DNA of 46,710 nucleotides from Bacteroidales bacterium (GCA_017448185.1 JAFSLX010000044.1:1-46710), one strand, 5' to 3'; shown: positions 9,432-17,917, numbered from the stretch's first letter. Translations and numbers: made by a program. Notes: generated by a model from the sequence alone, not told the origin.

Positions 9432-9982
9432 TAGAACGGGCTTACAAATTGGTTCAACATTGGATGATTACTGTCTTTTGCCGAAAGGATAACCTCATCC
9501 ATCGGCAGCTGCCAGTCAATGCCGAGGGTCGGGTCATTCCATGCAATTGCACCTTCGGATTCAGGATGATAAAACTCATCACATTTATACTGAAACACAG
9601 CCACTTCGCTAAGCACAGCAAAGCCGTGGGCGAAACCCTTCGGAACAAAAAACTGCCGATGATTCTCGGCCGTCAATTCAACGGCAACATGCTGTCCATA
9701 GGTCGGGGAATTTCGACGGATATCAACCACCACGTCGAGCACCGAACCAACCACCACACGCACCAGCTTCGACTGAGTATACGGAGGTTTTTGGAAGTGC
9801 AAACCACGCACCACACCACGACATGAACGCGATTCATTGTCCTGAACAAAGTTGATTTCCAAGCCAGTCTGTGCCGCAAAATCACGCGCATTGAAGCTTT
9901 CGAAAAAATAGCCACGCGCATCGCCAAACACGCGTGGTTCGACAATGAGCGGGCCTTCTATATCTGTTTTTATAATGTTCAT
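9431..9982 (-). CDS. rmlC: dTDP-4-dehydrorhamnose 3,5-epimerase
   Basis: The 183-residue cupin-fold enzyme carries the RmlC signatures [46 protein letters not shown] (with the catalytic His), [10 protein letters not shown] and a conserved Tyr in [10 protein letters not shown]. It epimerises C3 and C5 of dTDP-4-keto-6-deoxyglucose. The length is normal. It overlaps the rmlA stop by 4 bp (ATGA) and the rmlD start by 1 bp, so it is tightly embedded in the operon. Confidence 0.96.
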   Translation of the reverse strand: MNIIKTDIEGPLIVEPRVFGDARGYFFESFNARDFAAQTGLEINFVQDNESRSCRGVVRGLHFQKPPYTQSKLVRVVVGSVLDVVVDIRRNSPTYGQHVAVELTAENHRQFFVPKGFAHGFAVLSEVAVFQYKCDEFYHPESEGAIAWNDPTLGIDWQLPMDEVILSAKDSNHPMLNQFVSPF

Positions 9983-10848
9983 ACTAGATTGAGTAGGTAT
10001 TGTCCATATTGGTTCTTTTCCATGGGTTTGGCCAAGCGACGTATCTCGTCGGCAGTGAGCCAGCCTTTTTCGTATGCAATACTTTCGAGACAGGCCACCT
10101 TCAACCCCTGACGTTTCTCGATAACTTCAATGAAGGTTGATGCTTCTGCCAGAGAGTCGTGCGTGCCAGTATCAAGCCATGCAAAACCACGACCCATCAG
10201 CTGTACATTCAACTCTCCATCTTCGAGGAAGGCCTGATTGACAGACGTGATTTCCAACTCGCCACGAGCACTGGGCTTCACATTCTTGGCCACCTCGACC
10301 ACTTTGTTTGGATAGAAATAGAGTCCTACGACAGCATAGTTCGACTTGGGTTCTTTCGGTTTCTCCTCGATTGACAGTACACGCCCTTGTTTGTCAAATT
10401 CAGCCACACCATAACGCTCCGGATCGGCCACCCAATAGCCGAACACCGTGGCACGATGCTCAACCTCGGCATTTGTAACCGCCTGATGAAGCATCTTGCT
10501 TAAACCATTGCCATGGAAGATGTTGTCACCCAAAACAAGGCACACCGAGTCGTCACCAATAAATTCTTCGCCAATGATAAAGGCCTGAGCCAACCCGTCA
10601 GGCGATGGCTGCTCAGCATAAGTAAAATGCACACCAAAGTCACTTCCGTCTCCAAGCAAACGCTTGAAAGCAGGCAAGTCGGAGGGAGTCGAAATAATAA
10701 GAATATCACGTATACCGGCCAGCATCAAAACCGAAATGGGATAGTAGACCATCGGTTTATCGTAGATGGGCAACAGCTGCTTACTAACACCCTTTGTAAT
10801 AGGGTAAAGGCGGGTGCCTGAGCCTCCCGCCAATACAATTCCTTTCAT
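9979..10848 (-). CDS. rmlA: Glucose-1-phosphate thymidylyltransferase
   Basis: This 289-residue enzyme opens with the nucleotidyltransferase motif [13 protein letters not shown], then [16 protein letters not shown], followed by [10 protein letters not shown] and VEEKP-like [21 protein letters not shown]. These are all textbook RmlA features. It makes dTDP-glucose from dTTP and glucose-1-phosphate and is usually feedback-inhibited by dTDP-rhamnose. It follows the kinase gene by 12 nt, so nucleotide-sugar synthesis is transcribed after the export genes. Confidence 0.96.
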   Translation of the reverse strand: MKGIVLAGGSGTRLYPITKGVSKQLLPIYDKPMVYYPISVLMLAGIRDILIISTPSDLPAFKRLLGDGSDFGVHFTYAEQPSPDGLAQAFIIGEEFIGDDSVCLVLGDNIFHGNGLSKMLHQAVTNAEVEHRATVFGYWVADPERYGVAEFDKQGRVLSIEEKPKEPKSNYAVVGLYFYPNKVVEVAKNVKPSARGELEITSVNQAFLEDGELNVQLMGRGFAWLDTGTHDSLAEASTFIEVIEKRQGLKVACLESIAYEKGWLTADEIRRLAKPMEKNQYGQYLLNLV

Positions 10849-10860
10849 TACAGTATAGTA

Positions 10861-13353
10861 TTACTTCTTACTTTCATCTTTTTTGTGGTGATGACGACCA
10901 TGGTCTTCAGCATCACTCTCATCGCCATAACCGTAACCATAGCCGTAGCCGTAACCATAGCCATAGCCATAGCCATAGCCGTAACCATAGCCGTAGCCGT
11001 AACCATAGCCGTAGCCACCATAACGCTTCTTAATCAGAGGCACGTCGGTAAGCACCACAGCCATATTCTTGAAGCGCCCCTTGTCTGCCATCTCCTGGAT
11101 GAAGGGCAGCGAACCCTTGTTCAGTAGACCGACACGCATGATATATGTAGTGAGGTCGGCCACACGGTTGATGACGGCGGCATCGGCCACTACTTGGGCG
11201 GGAGTCGAGTCGAAGATGATATAATCGTAATGCTCACGCAGATAGGCCACCATCTTGTCGAGTTTCTCGGTCATCAGCAACTGAGTGGCGTTAGGCGGAG
11301 TCTTTTCGCAGACAATATAGTCGAGATACTCCGACGAATCGCTGTGCTTGATATATTTCTCCACATCGTCGTCGCTGTCGAGCAGATAATGTATCAAACC
11401 CGAATGGTTCTGCGGGTCCATGGTCTTCGACAGCGAACGCTTACGCAAGTCGAAGTCGGCCAGCAGCGTGCGCTTGCCCGTATAAGCCAACGACAATGCA
11501 AGGTTCAAAGCTGTATACGACTTACCTTCTCTCGGAGTGGTCGACACCGTCTGGATAACCTTCTGTCCGTCTTTCAGGAAGAACGGAATATTACTGTGCA
11601 GCAGTCGGAATGCCTCGGTCACCACATCGGTACCGTTGGCGGTGACAATAATTTCGTCATTCTTGCGGTTCTCGGGCTTCGATGGAATCTCGCCAAGAAT
11701 CGGCAGCTTGGTCATACGCTCCACATCAGCCTTCGAACGCAGTTTGGTATCGAAGAAGTTGATGCAGAACATCACGGCGGCCGGCAATGCCAATCCAAGC
11801 ACCAAGCCAACCAAAGCGAACATCATCAGGCGAGGAGCGGTCATGCCCACCACAGCGGGTTCGACCACCTTGGCATTTGCCATCGTCACTGCCAAGTTCA
11901 TCGTGGTCTCTTCACGTTTGCTAAGCAAGTAGAGGTAAAGTTCCTCCTTGATTTTCTGTTGACGCTCCACCGCGGCCACAGCCTTGTTCTGTGTGGGCAT
12001 GGCAGCAATCTGGGTACGCGAACGGGCCTCTTTCTGGCGAGCATCGCGCAGGCGAATGCTGGTGGCATTGTAAAGGTTATTGACCGATGTGGTGATGGAA
12101 GCCAACTGATTGTCCATCTGCTGACGAAGCGAACGCACCTGAGGGTTGTTCGGGCCAGCGGTGCTCTTCATACGGTCGTACTGGTTCACCAAGTTGTTGT
12201 AGGTCTTGATAGCACCCTGGATACCGGCATCGGTAGTACCCAAGTTCTCTGGTATGAGCGACTCTTTGTTGTCAGGGTCGGCAATGTAGTTCTTCACATA
12301 CTCAATAATGGCCTTTTCTGTCTCGAGGTTCGATACCTCATCACCATATCGGGTACCGGTTTGGAGTATTGTTGCCGAAGCATCCGAAAGGTCAGGCAGG
12401 CCGGAACTCTTCTTGAGTTGCTCCACCTGTGCGTCGACAGCACCAAGTTCACCGGTAATCAACTCAATACGGTCGGCAATAAAGCGCTGCGTTGCCTGTG
12501 CCACTTTGTTCTTGTCCTCGAGAGCATCATCGTTGTAGACAACAATCAAGGTATCCACAATCTCGTTGGCACGCTGCATATTCGCATCCTTGAAAGCAAT
12601 AGAAACCACCGAAGCCATTTTATCGACACGGCTCACCGTGAGTCTCTTGGTCATCGAACGAGCCAAGGGGAATGCCTCATACTCGGCCAGATAAAGCGTA
12701 ACACCTTCGAAAGCCTTGGTAAAGTATTGTGTTTTCTCAACCGCAAACGACACTTCCGGATTCACTTTGACCATCTGTCCAAAATAGGCATCGCCTTCGA
12801 CCACAAAATGACGGGGCTTCTCTTCCTTGTCGACATACTCGGCGCGATATGCGTACTTATTGTTGGGCTTGAGCGTGACCTTCACATTCAAAGGCGTCTC
12901 CTGTACCTCACGGTCGGCATTGCGAACCATCAGCGAAACGGGCGCATCCTTGTAATAGGTAACCTTCTTGAACAAATCGTTGCGTACACAACTATGGTTC
13001 AAGCCGAGGCGGCGAACCACCTGCGTCATCAACGACGAGGAACGGAGCATGTACAACTCGTTTTCAAGCGACAGGTCACTGCTACTCATGCCCATATTGT
13101 TGAGGATTGCATCCATGTTGTCGCGCGAGTAGCTCTTCTGGTTGCTGTCGCGCACAAGAATGGTTCCTTGGGCGGTGTAGGTCTTAGGCTGCGCTTTGTA
13201 GATGAAGGCGGTTGCAATCAAGCACACCACCACCGACAGCACAAACCAGTACCAGTTGTTCAGCACAATAAAGACAAGGTCGCGGATATTGATTCCGGTT
13301 TCTTGGTTTTCTGCGCTTTCGTTTCCGATTTGATTTCTTTTATTGTCGTCCAT
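10861..13353 (-). CDS. wzc: Wzc-type polysaccharide co-polymerase and BY-family tyrosine kinase
   Basis: The 830-residue inner-membrane protein has TM1 at ~28-51, a periplasmic Wzz domain with predicted coiled coils (~280-480), and TM2 at ~505-532 behind the usual Pro-rich loop. A cytoplasmic BY-kinase follows with Walker A PREGKSYTA (606-614), A' LLADFDLRK (630-638) and Walker B IIFDSTP. It controls chain length and export through cycles of C-terminal tyrosine phosphorylation, working with the Wza channel upstream. The odd part is the tail. Residues 781-810 are fifteen consecutive Tyr-Gly pairs, followed by an acidic/His-Lys end. Such a tail supplies 16 Tyr (including Tyr778) as autophosphorylation sites. 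The start is 23 nt after the wza stop. Confidence 0.95.
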   Translation of the reverse strand: MDDNKRNQIGNESAENQETGINIRDLVFIVLNNWYWFVLSVVVCLIATAFIYKAQPKTYTAQGTILVRDSNQKSYSRDNMDAILNNMGMSSSDLSLENELYMLRSSSLMTQVVRRLGLNHSCVRNDLFKKVTYYKDAPVSLMVRNADREVQETPLNVKVTLKPNNKYAYRAEYVDKEEKPRHFVVEGDAYFGQMVKVNPEVSFAVEKTQYFTKAFEGVTLYLAEYEAFPLARSMTKRLTVSRVDKMASVVSIAFKDANMQRANEIVDTLIVVYNDDALEDKNKVAQATQRFIADRIELITGELGAVDAQVEQLKKSSGLPDLSDASATILQTGTRYGDEVSNLETEKAIIEYVKNYIADPDNKESLIPENLGTTDAGIQGAIKTYNNLVNQYDRMKSTAGPNNPQVRSLRQQMDNQLASITTSVNNLYNATSIRLRDARQKEARSRTQIAAMPTQNKAVAAVERQQKIKEELYLYLLSKREETTMNLAVTMANAKVVEPAVVGMTAPRLMMFALVGLVLGLALPAAVMFCINFFDTKLRSKADVERMTKLPILGEIPSKPENRKNDEIIVTANGTDVVTEAFRLLHSNIPFFLKDGQKVIQTVSTTPREGKSYTALNLALSLAYTGKRTLLADFDLRKRSLSKTMDPQNHSGLIHYLLDSDDDVEKYIKHSDSSEYLDYIVCEKTPPNATQLLMTEKLDKMVAYLREHYDYIIFDSTPAQVVADAAVINRVADLTTYIMRVGLLNKGSLPFIQEMADKGRFKNMAVVLTDVPLIKKRYGGYGYGYGYGYGYGYGYGYGYGYGYGYGYGYGDESDAEDHGRHHHKKDESKK
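10924..11013 (-). repeat. Tandem 6-bp repeat coding for (Tyr-Gly)15 at the Wzc C-terminus
   Basis: Fifteen in-frame TAY-GGY units encode codons 781-810 of the kinase gene. Codons alternate between TAT/TAC and GGT/GGC in short sub-blocks, which hints at past unit duplication. A gain or loss of units would leave the frame intact and change the number of phosphorylatable tyrosines. Confidence 0.9.
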
Positions 13354-13376
13354 ATCTGTGATTAATTTCGATTTGA

Positions 13377-14207
13377 CTAATTGTTATTCAAATATCTCTG
13401 CGACAGGATGTAGTAGTAGAACATACTGCTCAACGTCGACAGAATCGACAGTCCCATCGAGATGTAGGACTGCACCAACGGGTCTCTTTCCGCATCATGT
13501 TTACGTCTGGTATTCGGCTCGACATAAACCATGTCGTTCTGATGCAAGTAGTAATAGGGCGAATTAAACACATTCTGCGACGTGAGGTCGAGCTCGCCAA
13601 TAGTGCGCACGCCGTTCTCTTCGCGGATAACCGTCACATTATCGCGACGGCCATAGAGGGTGATATCGCCCACGCGGCTGAGGGCTTCGAAAATAGTGAG
13701 ACGCTCACCATCAACCTGAATCAAGCCTGGTTTCACAACTTCGCCCAGCACACTCACCGTGAAGTTCATCAGTTTCACAGTAACCACTGCATCAAGGATA
13801 TGACCTTCGTCGACCAGACGACGCTCAATCAAAGCGGCCAACTGTGCATGTGTCAATCCAAGCACATGAAGCTTACCCAGCACAGGGAAGATAATGTCGC
13901 CGTCGCGGTTGACCAGGTAGCCAGTCACAGCCGACGAACCCGGGTTGATCACCATATTGTCCACCTTGGCAATCTTGTTGGTTTCCTGGTTAAAGAGCAC
14001 TGTAACATCGGGCGTTTCGCTCTCAACATAGATGTACAGCAGGTCGTTAGCCTGAATACCTTTCGAGAACTCGCCGGTGATGGTCATGGCCGAGTCGCGC
14101 ACGGCATCGCTGACGTATGCAATTTCTTTCGAAGGGCCGCACGACACAAGCAGTCCCGCACCAAAAATGGCGACAAGTAGTGTTTTTTTCATGTCCTTGA
14201 GTTTCAT
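13377..14207 (-). CDS. wza: Outer-membrane polysaccharide export lipoprotein (Wza-like)
   Basis: This 276-residue lipoprotein has a signal sequence with lipobox LLVSC (Cys at about 23). A poly-export domain is recognised from GIQANDLLYIYVES and YLVNRDGDIIFPVLGKLHVLG, and an SLBB domain from VSVLGEVVKPGLIQV and RLTIFEALSRVGDI. It forms the outer-membrane exit pore for the polysaccharide and partners the Wzc kinase encoded directly downstream. It is the first gene of a minus-strand operon reaching to 1013. Translation could also begin at the internal Met at 14192 (MKKTLL), which gives a more standard signal peptide and lies just after AAGGA. A final hydrophobic stretch (~248-268) may be a membrane helix, as in Wza. 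Confidence 0.93.
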   Translation of the reverse strand: MKLKDMKKTLLVAIFGAGLLVSCGPSKEIAYVSDAVRDSAMTITGEFSKGIQANDLLYIYVESETPDVTVLFNQETNKIAKVDNMVINPGSSAVTGYLVNRDGDIIFPVLGKLHVLGLTHAQLAALIERRLVDEGHILDAVVTVKLMNFTVSVLGEVVKPGLIQVDGERLTIFEALSRVGDITLYGRRDNVTVIREENGVRTIGELDLTSQNVFNSPYYYLHQNDMVYVEPNTRRKHDAERDPLVQSYISMGLSILSTLSSMFYYYILSQRYLNNN

Positions 14208-14282
14208 AGACGATGTATTATGATCACTTTACTTTTTGATTTACAAAACAATACACACCCACTTCATTTTAGGCATATTTTG

Positions 14283-14312
14283 CAAATATACATAAATAAT
14301 CGGAAACTGCAA
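14283..14312 (-). promoter_or_regulatory. Promoter of the wza operon
   Basis: On the minus strand the -7 element is TATATTTG (14290-14283), a perfect match to TAnnTTTG, with TTG about 19 nt upstream (14312-14310). Transcription would start about 70 nt before wza. The 327-nt gap between wza and the gene at 14535 also holds repeat R2 and the opposing promoter. No inverted repeats flank this promoter, so an invertible switch of the Bacteroides capsule type is not supported. Confidence 0.7.
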
Positions 14313-14350
14313 TTTTTTTTTATGCAAGGAAAAATGAAACGCCACCGCTC

Positions 14351-14430
14351 GTTGTCCTGTCGTTGTTCGGTCGTTGTTCAGTCGTTGTTCAGTGTTTGAC
14401 TGAACAACGACCGAACAACGACAGGACATC
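14351..14430. repeat. Intergenic palindromic repeat, copy R2 (opposite orientation)
   Basis: Four left units (14351, 14362, 14373, 14384) and three right units (14399, 14410, 14421) keep an exact 11-bp spacing around loop GTTTG (14394-14398). This loop is the reverse complement of the CAAAC loop of R1, R3 and R4, so R2 is inverted. Outer units carry matched changes: GTTGTTCGGT pairs with ACCGAACAAC, and GTTGTCCTGT with ACAGGACA. It lies between the divergent wza and kamB-like promoters. Confidence 0.93.
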
Positions 14431-14516
14431 AAAAGAAGAAGCCACATTGCCGGAGCTGAATATCAGCGCAATACCACTTTCTTTCATTTTGTGCCCTGTA
14501 TGTGAGATTTTTATCG

Positions 14517-14524
14517 TAACTTTG
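14517..14524 (+). promoter_or_regulatory. Probable -7 element before the KamB-like gene
   Basis: TAACTTTG fits TAnnTTTG and sits 10 nt before the ATG at 14535, giving a very short leader. The best upstream match (TTTTG at 14487-14491) is spaced 25 nt away, longer than usual, so this call is moderate. Confidence 0.5.
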
Positions 14525-14534
14525 CAGCCCGAAA

Positions 14535-15542
14535 ATGCCCTTTATATCGAACATACTTCAACACCGAAGCCTCTCCATTGTGGGACTCGAAAAAAACACC
14601 GGAAAAACGGTATGCTTAAACTATATCCTTCGAAGGCTTAACGCGTTAGGAGTCCATGTGGGAGTAACCTCCATCGGTGTCGACGGCGAACAGGTCGACA
14701 GCGTTTTTGCCACAGCCAAGCCTGAAGTAACCCTCTATGAGGGAACGCATTTCATCACATCGGAACAGCACTACCTGAAGCGGCAGGCGGTGTCGGTGCT
14801 CGAGGCCGTCGACAGCCGCCGCACGGCTCTGGGGCCGCTGGTCACGGCACGCGTGCTCGTCCGCGGCAAGGCCTTGCTTTCGGGAGCCGCCACCACAGGC
14901 GTACTTCGCAGCCAGATTGAACAGCTTGATTCCATGGGCGTTGACATTGCCATAGTCGACGGGGCCCTGTCGCGCCTGAGCCTTGCATCGCCCACCGTGA
15001 CCGAAGCCATGATTCTGGCTACCGGTGCGGCCGTTTCGGCCAACGTGAAACAATTGGTAGCCAAGACCAAGTTCCTGCACAACCTGATTCTGCTCGACGA
15101 GGTGGATTCAGCCTTGCGCGACCGCCTTAGCGTCATTCCGTCAGGACTTTGGGGAGTCGACGACGAGGGCCGGCCACACGACCTCGGCATCGCTTCGGTA
15201 TTCCTTATCGACCGTGCTTCGACCGATTTGCTGCACTATGGACACACACTGTTTGCCTCGGGTGCGGTGAGCGACCGTCTGCTACGCGTTCTGGCGGCGA
15301 AAGGCAAGGGTATAACGCTGATTGCTCGCGATTTCACAAAACTTTTCATCACCCCCGAGGCTTACGTCGAGTTCACCCGCCGCGGAGGACGACTGATGGT
15401 GTTGCAGCGTTCAAAACTGCTTGCCGTCACCCTAAACCCAACATCACCGCAAGGCTTTCTGCTTGATTCACACAGCACTTGCGAAATACTGAGCGAGGCG
15501 CTGCAGACGCCTGTGTACGATGTAATGAAAATAGAAAAATGA
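14535..15542 (+). CDS. kamB: KamB-like P-loop protein (putative lysine 5,6-aminomutase reactivase subunit)
   Basis: The 335-residue protein has an N-terminal P-loop GLEKNTGKT (17-25), the NTGKT form typical of KamB-type proteins. The middle resembles a nucleotide-binding domain (VDIAIVDGALSRLS). It is followed directly, with an ATGA overlap, by a MutS-like ATPase. In lysine-fermenting anaerobes such as Fusobacterium and Porphyromonas, KamB and a MutS-like KamC are encoded as a pair and are thought to exchange damaged cobalamin on the B12-dependent aminomutase KamDE. The call rests on the P-loop variant, size and this pairing. No kamA, kamD or kamE lies in the window, so the client enzyme here is unknown. 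It could also serve another B12 aminomutase. Confidence 0.65.
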   Translation: MPFISNILQHRSLSIVGLEKNTGKTVCLNYILRRLNALGVHVGVTSIGVDGEQVDSVFATAKPEVTLYEGTHFITSEQHYLKRQAVSVLEAVDSRRTALGPLVTARVLVRGKALLSGAATTGVLRSQIEQLDSMGVDIAIVDGALSRLSLASPTVTEAMILATGAAVSANVKQLVAKTKFLHNLILLDEVDSALRDRLSVIPSGLWGVDDEGRPHDLGIASVFLIDRASTDLLHYGHTLFASGAVSDRLLRVLAAKGKGITLIARDFTKLFITPEAYVEFTRRGGRLMVLQRSKLLAVTLNPTSPQGFLLDSHSTCEILSEALQTPVYDVMKIEK

Positions 15543-16927
15543 AGATAAAAGAACTCATAAAACAAGATGCAGGATTCCAGCATGTCGTTGATAGCATGGA
15601 ATTAATGTCGTCGGCTGGCCGACGCAAAATGCTGGATGCCGAATTCCTCACCGATGCCGAAAAACTACGTGACGAATGGTGCAAGCTTGAACAAGCCATA
15701 CAGGCAGTGAAAGAATTCAAATACAAGAAACCGTATATCGAACTGCGCCACTGCCTTATGCAGCTGCACGACCTGCAAGGGACCCTCTCCAATCTGGCCA
15801 ATCACACTCCACTGAACGAAGTTGAACTGTTCGAAATCAAGAACTTGTCCCAACTATCGCAAACTGCCAAGGAGGCCATCGCCGACTTAGGGCTGACCGC
15901 CATGCTCCCGATGCCCGACACAAGAGAGGTATTCGCCTTGCTCGACCCCGATAACACAGGCATTGCAAACTTCTATATCTATGACAGTTACGACTCTCGA
16001 TTAGCACCCGTACGACGTGAGTTGCAAGCCCTGCAAACCTCCGACGGCGACCCGATGAGAATCAGCGAGTTGCTGGCGCAGCAAAACGAGATTCAGAACG
16101 AAGTGTGTGTGCGCCTTTCCGACCAACTCAACCGTTGGACCGATTTGCTTGTAACCACCATGGAACAAATGGCTTATGCCGACTATTTAGTAGCCAAAGC
16201 CGAACTGGCCATCAGTTGGAGATTGACACATCCTGAGACTGGCGACCACATTGAATACAAAGAGCTTACCAACCATCGCTTGAAAGAGCGCAACGAGAAG
16301 GCAAACTTGCGCTACCAGCCTGTCGACGTGGCATTGTACGACGGCGTGACCCTTATCACCGGTGCCAACATGGCCGGTAAAACCGTCTTGCTCAAGAGCG
16401 TGGGCACCGCCCAACTGATGGCACAATGTGGCATGTATGTGCCTGCAAGCATGGCTGTTGTAAAGCTGGTCGAGGGTGTGGTTTCATCGATTGGCGACGA
16501 GCAGGACGAGATGAACGGACTCTCGTCTTACGCTGCTGAAATAATAAAAATCAGTAATATTCTTAACACCTGCCGCGAGCACAATATGCTCGTACTTATC
16601 GACGAGCCGGCACGCACCACCAACCCCGTCGAGGGGAAAGCCTTGGTGCAAGCTATCATCAAGATTCTCAACTCGAAGAGCTCCACCACCCTTGTCACCA
16701 CCCACTACAGCGGCCTTGGATCGGAATGCCGCCGACTGCGAGTGAAGGGATTTGTCGAAGGATTGGCGGATGTTCCACTTACGCCACAGAGCATCAACCG
16801 ATTCATCGACTACTCGCTCACCGAGGACCAAAGCGACAATGTGCCTCATGAAGCACTGCGCATCGCCGCTATCCTCAACTGCGACAGCGAGATGATCACC
16901 CTCGCCCAAAAGAATGTAAACCTATAA
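15539..16927 (+). CDS. kamC: KamC-like MutS-family ATPase (putative aminomutase reactivase ATPase)
   Basis: The 462-residue protein has a helical N-terminal half and a MutS-type ABC ATPase C-terminal half. Walker A is GANMAGKT (275-282), the Q-loop/signature region is SSIGDEQDEMNGLSSYAAE (316-334), Walker B is LVLIDEPARTTN (351-362), and TTHYSG follows. It lacks the mismatch-binding domain I of MutS and the Smr domain of MutS2, so DNA repair is unlikely. The start at 15539 gives ATGA overlap with the upstream gene. A longer in-frame start at 15479 would lie well inside that gene and was rejected. The proposed role is ATP-driven removal of inactive cobalamin from an aminomutase, by analogy to the Kam cluster. 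Confidence 0.7.
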   Translation: MKIKELIKQDAGFQHVVDSMELMSSAGRRKMLDAEFLTDAEKLRDEWCKLEQAIQAVKEFKYKKPYIELRHCLMQLHDLQGTLSNLANHTPLNEVELFEIKNLSQLSQTAKEAIADLGLTAMLPMPDTREVFALLDPDNTGIANFYIYDSYDSRLAPVRRELQALQTSDGDPMRISELLAQQNEIQNEVCVRLSDQLNRWTDLLVTTMEQMAYADYLVAKAELAISWRLTHPETGDHIEYKELTNHRLKERNEKANLRYQPVDVALYDGVTLITGANMAGKTVLLKSVGTAQLMAQCGMYVPASMAVVKLVEGVVSSIGDEQDEMNGLSSYAAEIIKISNILNTCREHNMLVLIDEPARTTNPVEGKALVQAIIKILNSKSSTTLVTTHYSGLGSECRRLRVKGFVEGLADVPLTPQSINRFIDYSLTEDQSDNVPHEALRIAAILNCDSEMITLAQKNVNL

Positions 16928-16943
16928 AACATACTAAACATTA

Positions 16944-17744
16944 ATGAAAAAAGCATTTTACCTGTTAGCTATTGCTGCCTTGTTTTTTTCCTCTTGTGGC
17001 AAGGACAAAGAAATTGACAATCTCGCCCAGCAGATGCTTGGCAAATGGATGTTGACCCAACTGGATGGACATATTATGCCAACCAACGAAAAAGTGGTAT
17101 ACACCTTCGAATCGGCAACCCAAGGCTTCCTCAGTGCATCGCGGGTGGACTATACCGCAGATCAGCCAATGTGGGCCAACCACATTCCAAGCGACATCGT
17201 GTTGACTGGCAACATAATCTCCATGACTGGCGAGCTCAACAAGACAACTTCTTTCGTAGCAGAACTCACTGTCAAGTCCATCTCAAGCACCGAGATGGTG
17301 ACCGAATCGAAATACACCGTCTACCGCAACGGAACCCCCATGTACACCAACAGTGGCACCGTTTTGTGGACAAAAATTCCGACAGACTACAGCGTTGACA
17401 TTCTTGGCATTTGGGAAGGTCGGGTTACCGGTAGTGAAGGTTCGGAGTTCGACGACGGAGAACTACACCGCTGGGAATACCTCGACAACGGGAAATACAT
17501 CTACTACCGTTTAGACGAAAACGGCCAGTGGGTATCAGACGTCAACGAACTGGCTCAATACATTGTCGATGGTGTTCTTCTCTGCACCCGCTGGCTGAAC
17601 TCGGGCGAGGGCGAGGTGGAGCACCGCGAATGGTGGGAAATTGCGTCAATTGAGAACGACGTGATGAATTGGACTGCACTTCGCCTGCGTGAGGACGGCA
17701 CCACCTACACCGCCACCTTCAGCATGACCAAAGTGCGAGAATAA
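16944..17744 (+). CDS. Lipoprotein with two lipocalin-like repeats, function unknown
   Basis: The 266-residue lipoprotein has signal peptide MKKAFYLLAIAALFFSSC (lipobox FFSSC, Cys18). Two stretches with LGKWMLTQLDG (~32) and LGIWEGRVTG (~154) start similar beta-rich domains, each resembling the lipocalin-like/DUF folds common in Bacteroidetes lipoproteins. No catalytic motif is visible. It begins 16 nt after the KamC-like gene and is probably in the same transcript, ended by the terminator at 17763. That link does not by itself tie it to aminomutase function. Confidence 0.75.
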   Translation: MKKAFYLLAIAALFFSSCGKDKEIDNLAQQMLGKWMLTQLDGHIMPTNEKVVYTFESATQGFLSASRVDYTADQPMWANHIPSDIVLTGNIISMTGELNKTTSFVAELTVKSISSTEMVTESKYTVYRNGTPMYTNSGTVLWTKIPTDYSVDILGIWEGRVTGSEGSEFDDGELHRWEYLDNGKYIYYRLDENGQWVSDVNELAQYIVDGVLLCTRWLNSGEGEVEHREWWEIASIENDVMNWTALRLREDGTTYTATFSMTKVRE

Positions 17745-17762
17745 TCAAAATGCGGCAAAACA

Positions 17763-17795
17763 AAAAAAGGAGACTTCATCAGTCTCCTTTTTTTC
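17763..17795. terminator. Bidirectional intrinsic terminator
   Basis: Stem AGGAGACT (17768-17775), loop TCATC, stem AGTCTCCT (17781-17788), with an A-run before and T-run after. It can end both the plus-strand lipoprotein transcript and the minus-strand tRNA-Ser transcript. Confidence 0.85.
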
Positions 17796-17796
17796 T

Positions 17797-17887
17797 TGGC
17801 GGAAAGAAGGGGATTCGAACCCCTGAAGCGCTTTTAACGCTTACTCGCTTTCCAGGCGGGCCTCTTCAACCACTCGAGCATCTTTCC
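17797..17887 (-). tRNA. tRNA-Ser (anticodon GGA)
   Basis: Read on the minus strand, the acceptor GGAAAGA pairs with TCTTTCC. The anticodon loop CTGGAAA gives GGA for UCC/UCU codons. A long variable arm (GCGTTAAAAGCGC region) marks a class II tRNA. The T-loop contains GGTTCGAATCC. Discriminator G is followed by an encoded CCA (17799-17797). A terminator lies immediately downstream. No integrase or attachment-site duplication is visible. Confidence 0.96.
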
Positions 17888-17917
17888 GTGGATGATTTCC
17901 TTTTCAAAAATCGGGTG

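Noticed and set aside
11194..13365. 723-codon open frame on the plus strand antisense to wzc
   Set aside because: The minus-strand frame is a clear Wzc with all motifs in order. The antisense product has no recognisable domain; it is a shadow from codon bias.
14241..14447. Small frames across repeat copies R2 and R4
   Set aside because: They only translate the repeat (RCSVVVQ-like peptides) and arise wherever the repeat occurs.
14208..14534. Invertible capsule promoter as in Bacteroides
   Set aside because: The only inverted repeat here (R2) is one continuous palindrome beside the promoter, not a pair flanking it, and no site-specific recombinase gene is seen.
15539..16927. MutS or MutS2 mismatch-repair protein
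   Set aside because: Only the MutS-type ATPase is present. The DNA-binding domain I and the Smr domain are missing, and the neighbour is KamB-like.
17797..17887. tRNA-Ser as an integration site for a mobile element
   Set aside because: No integrase and no duplicated tRNA 3' end are visible on either side.
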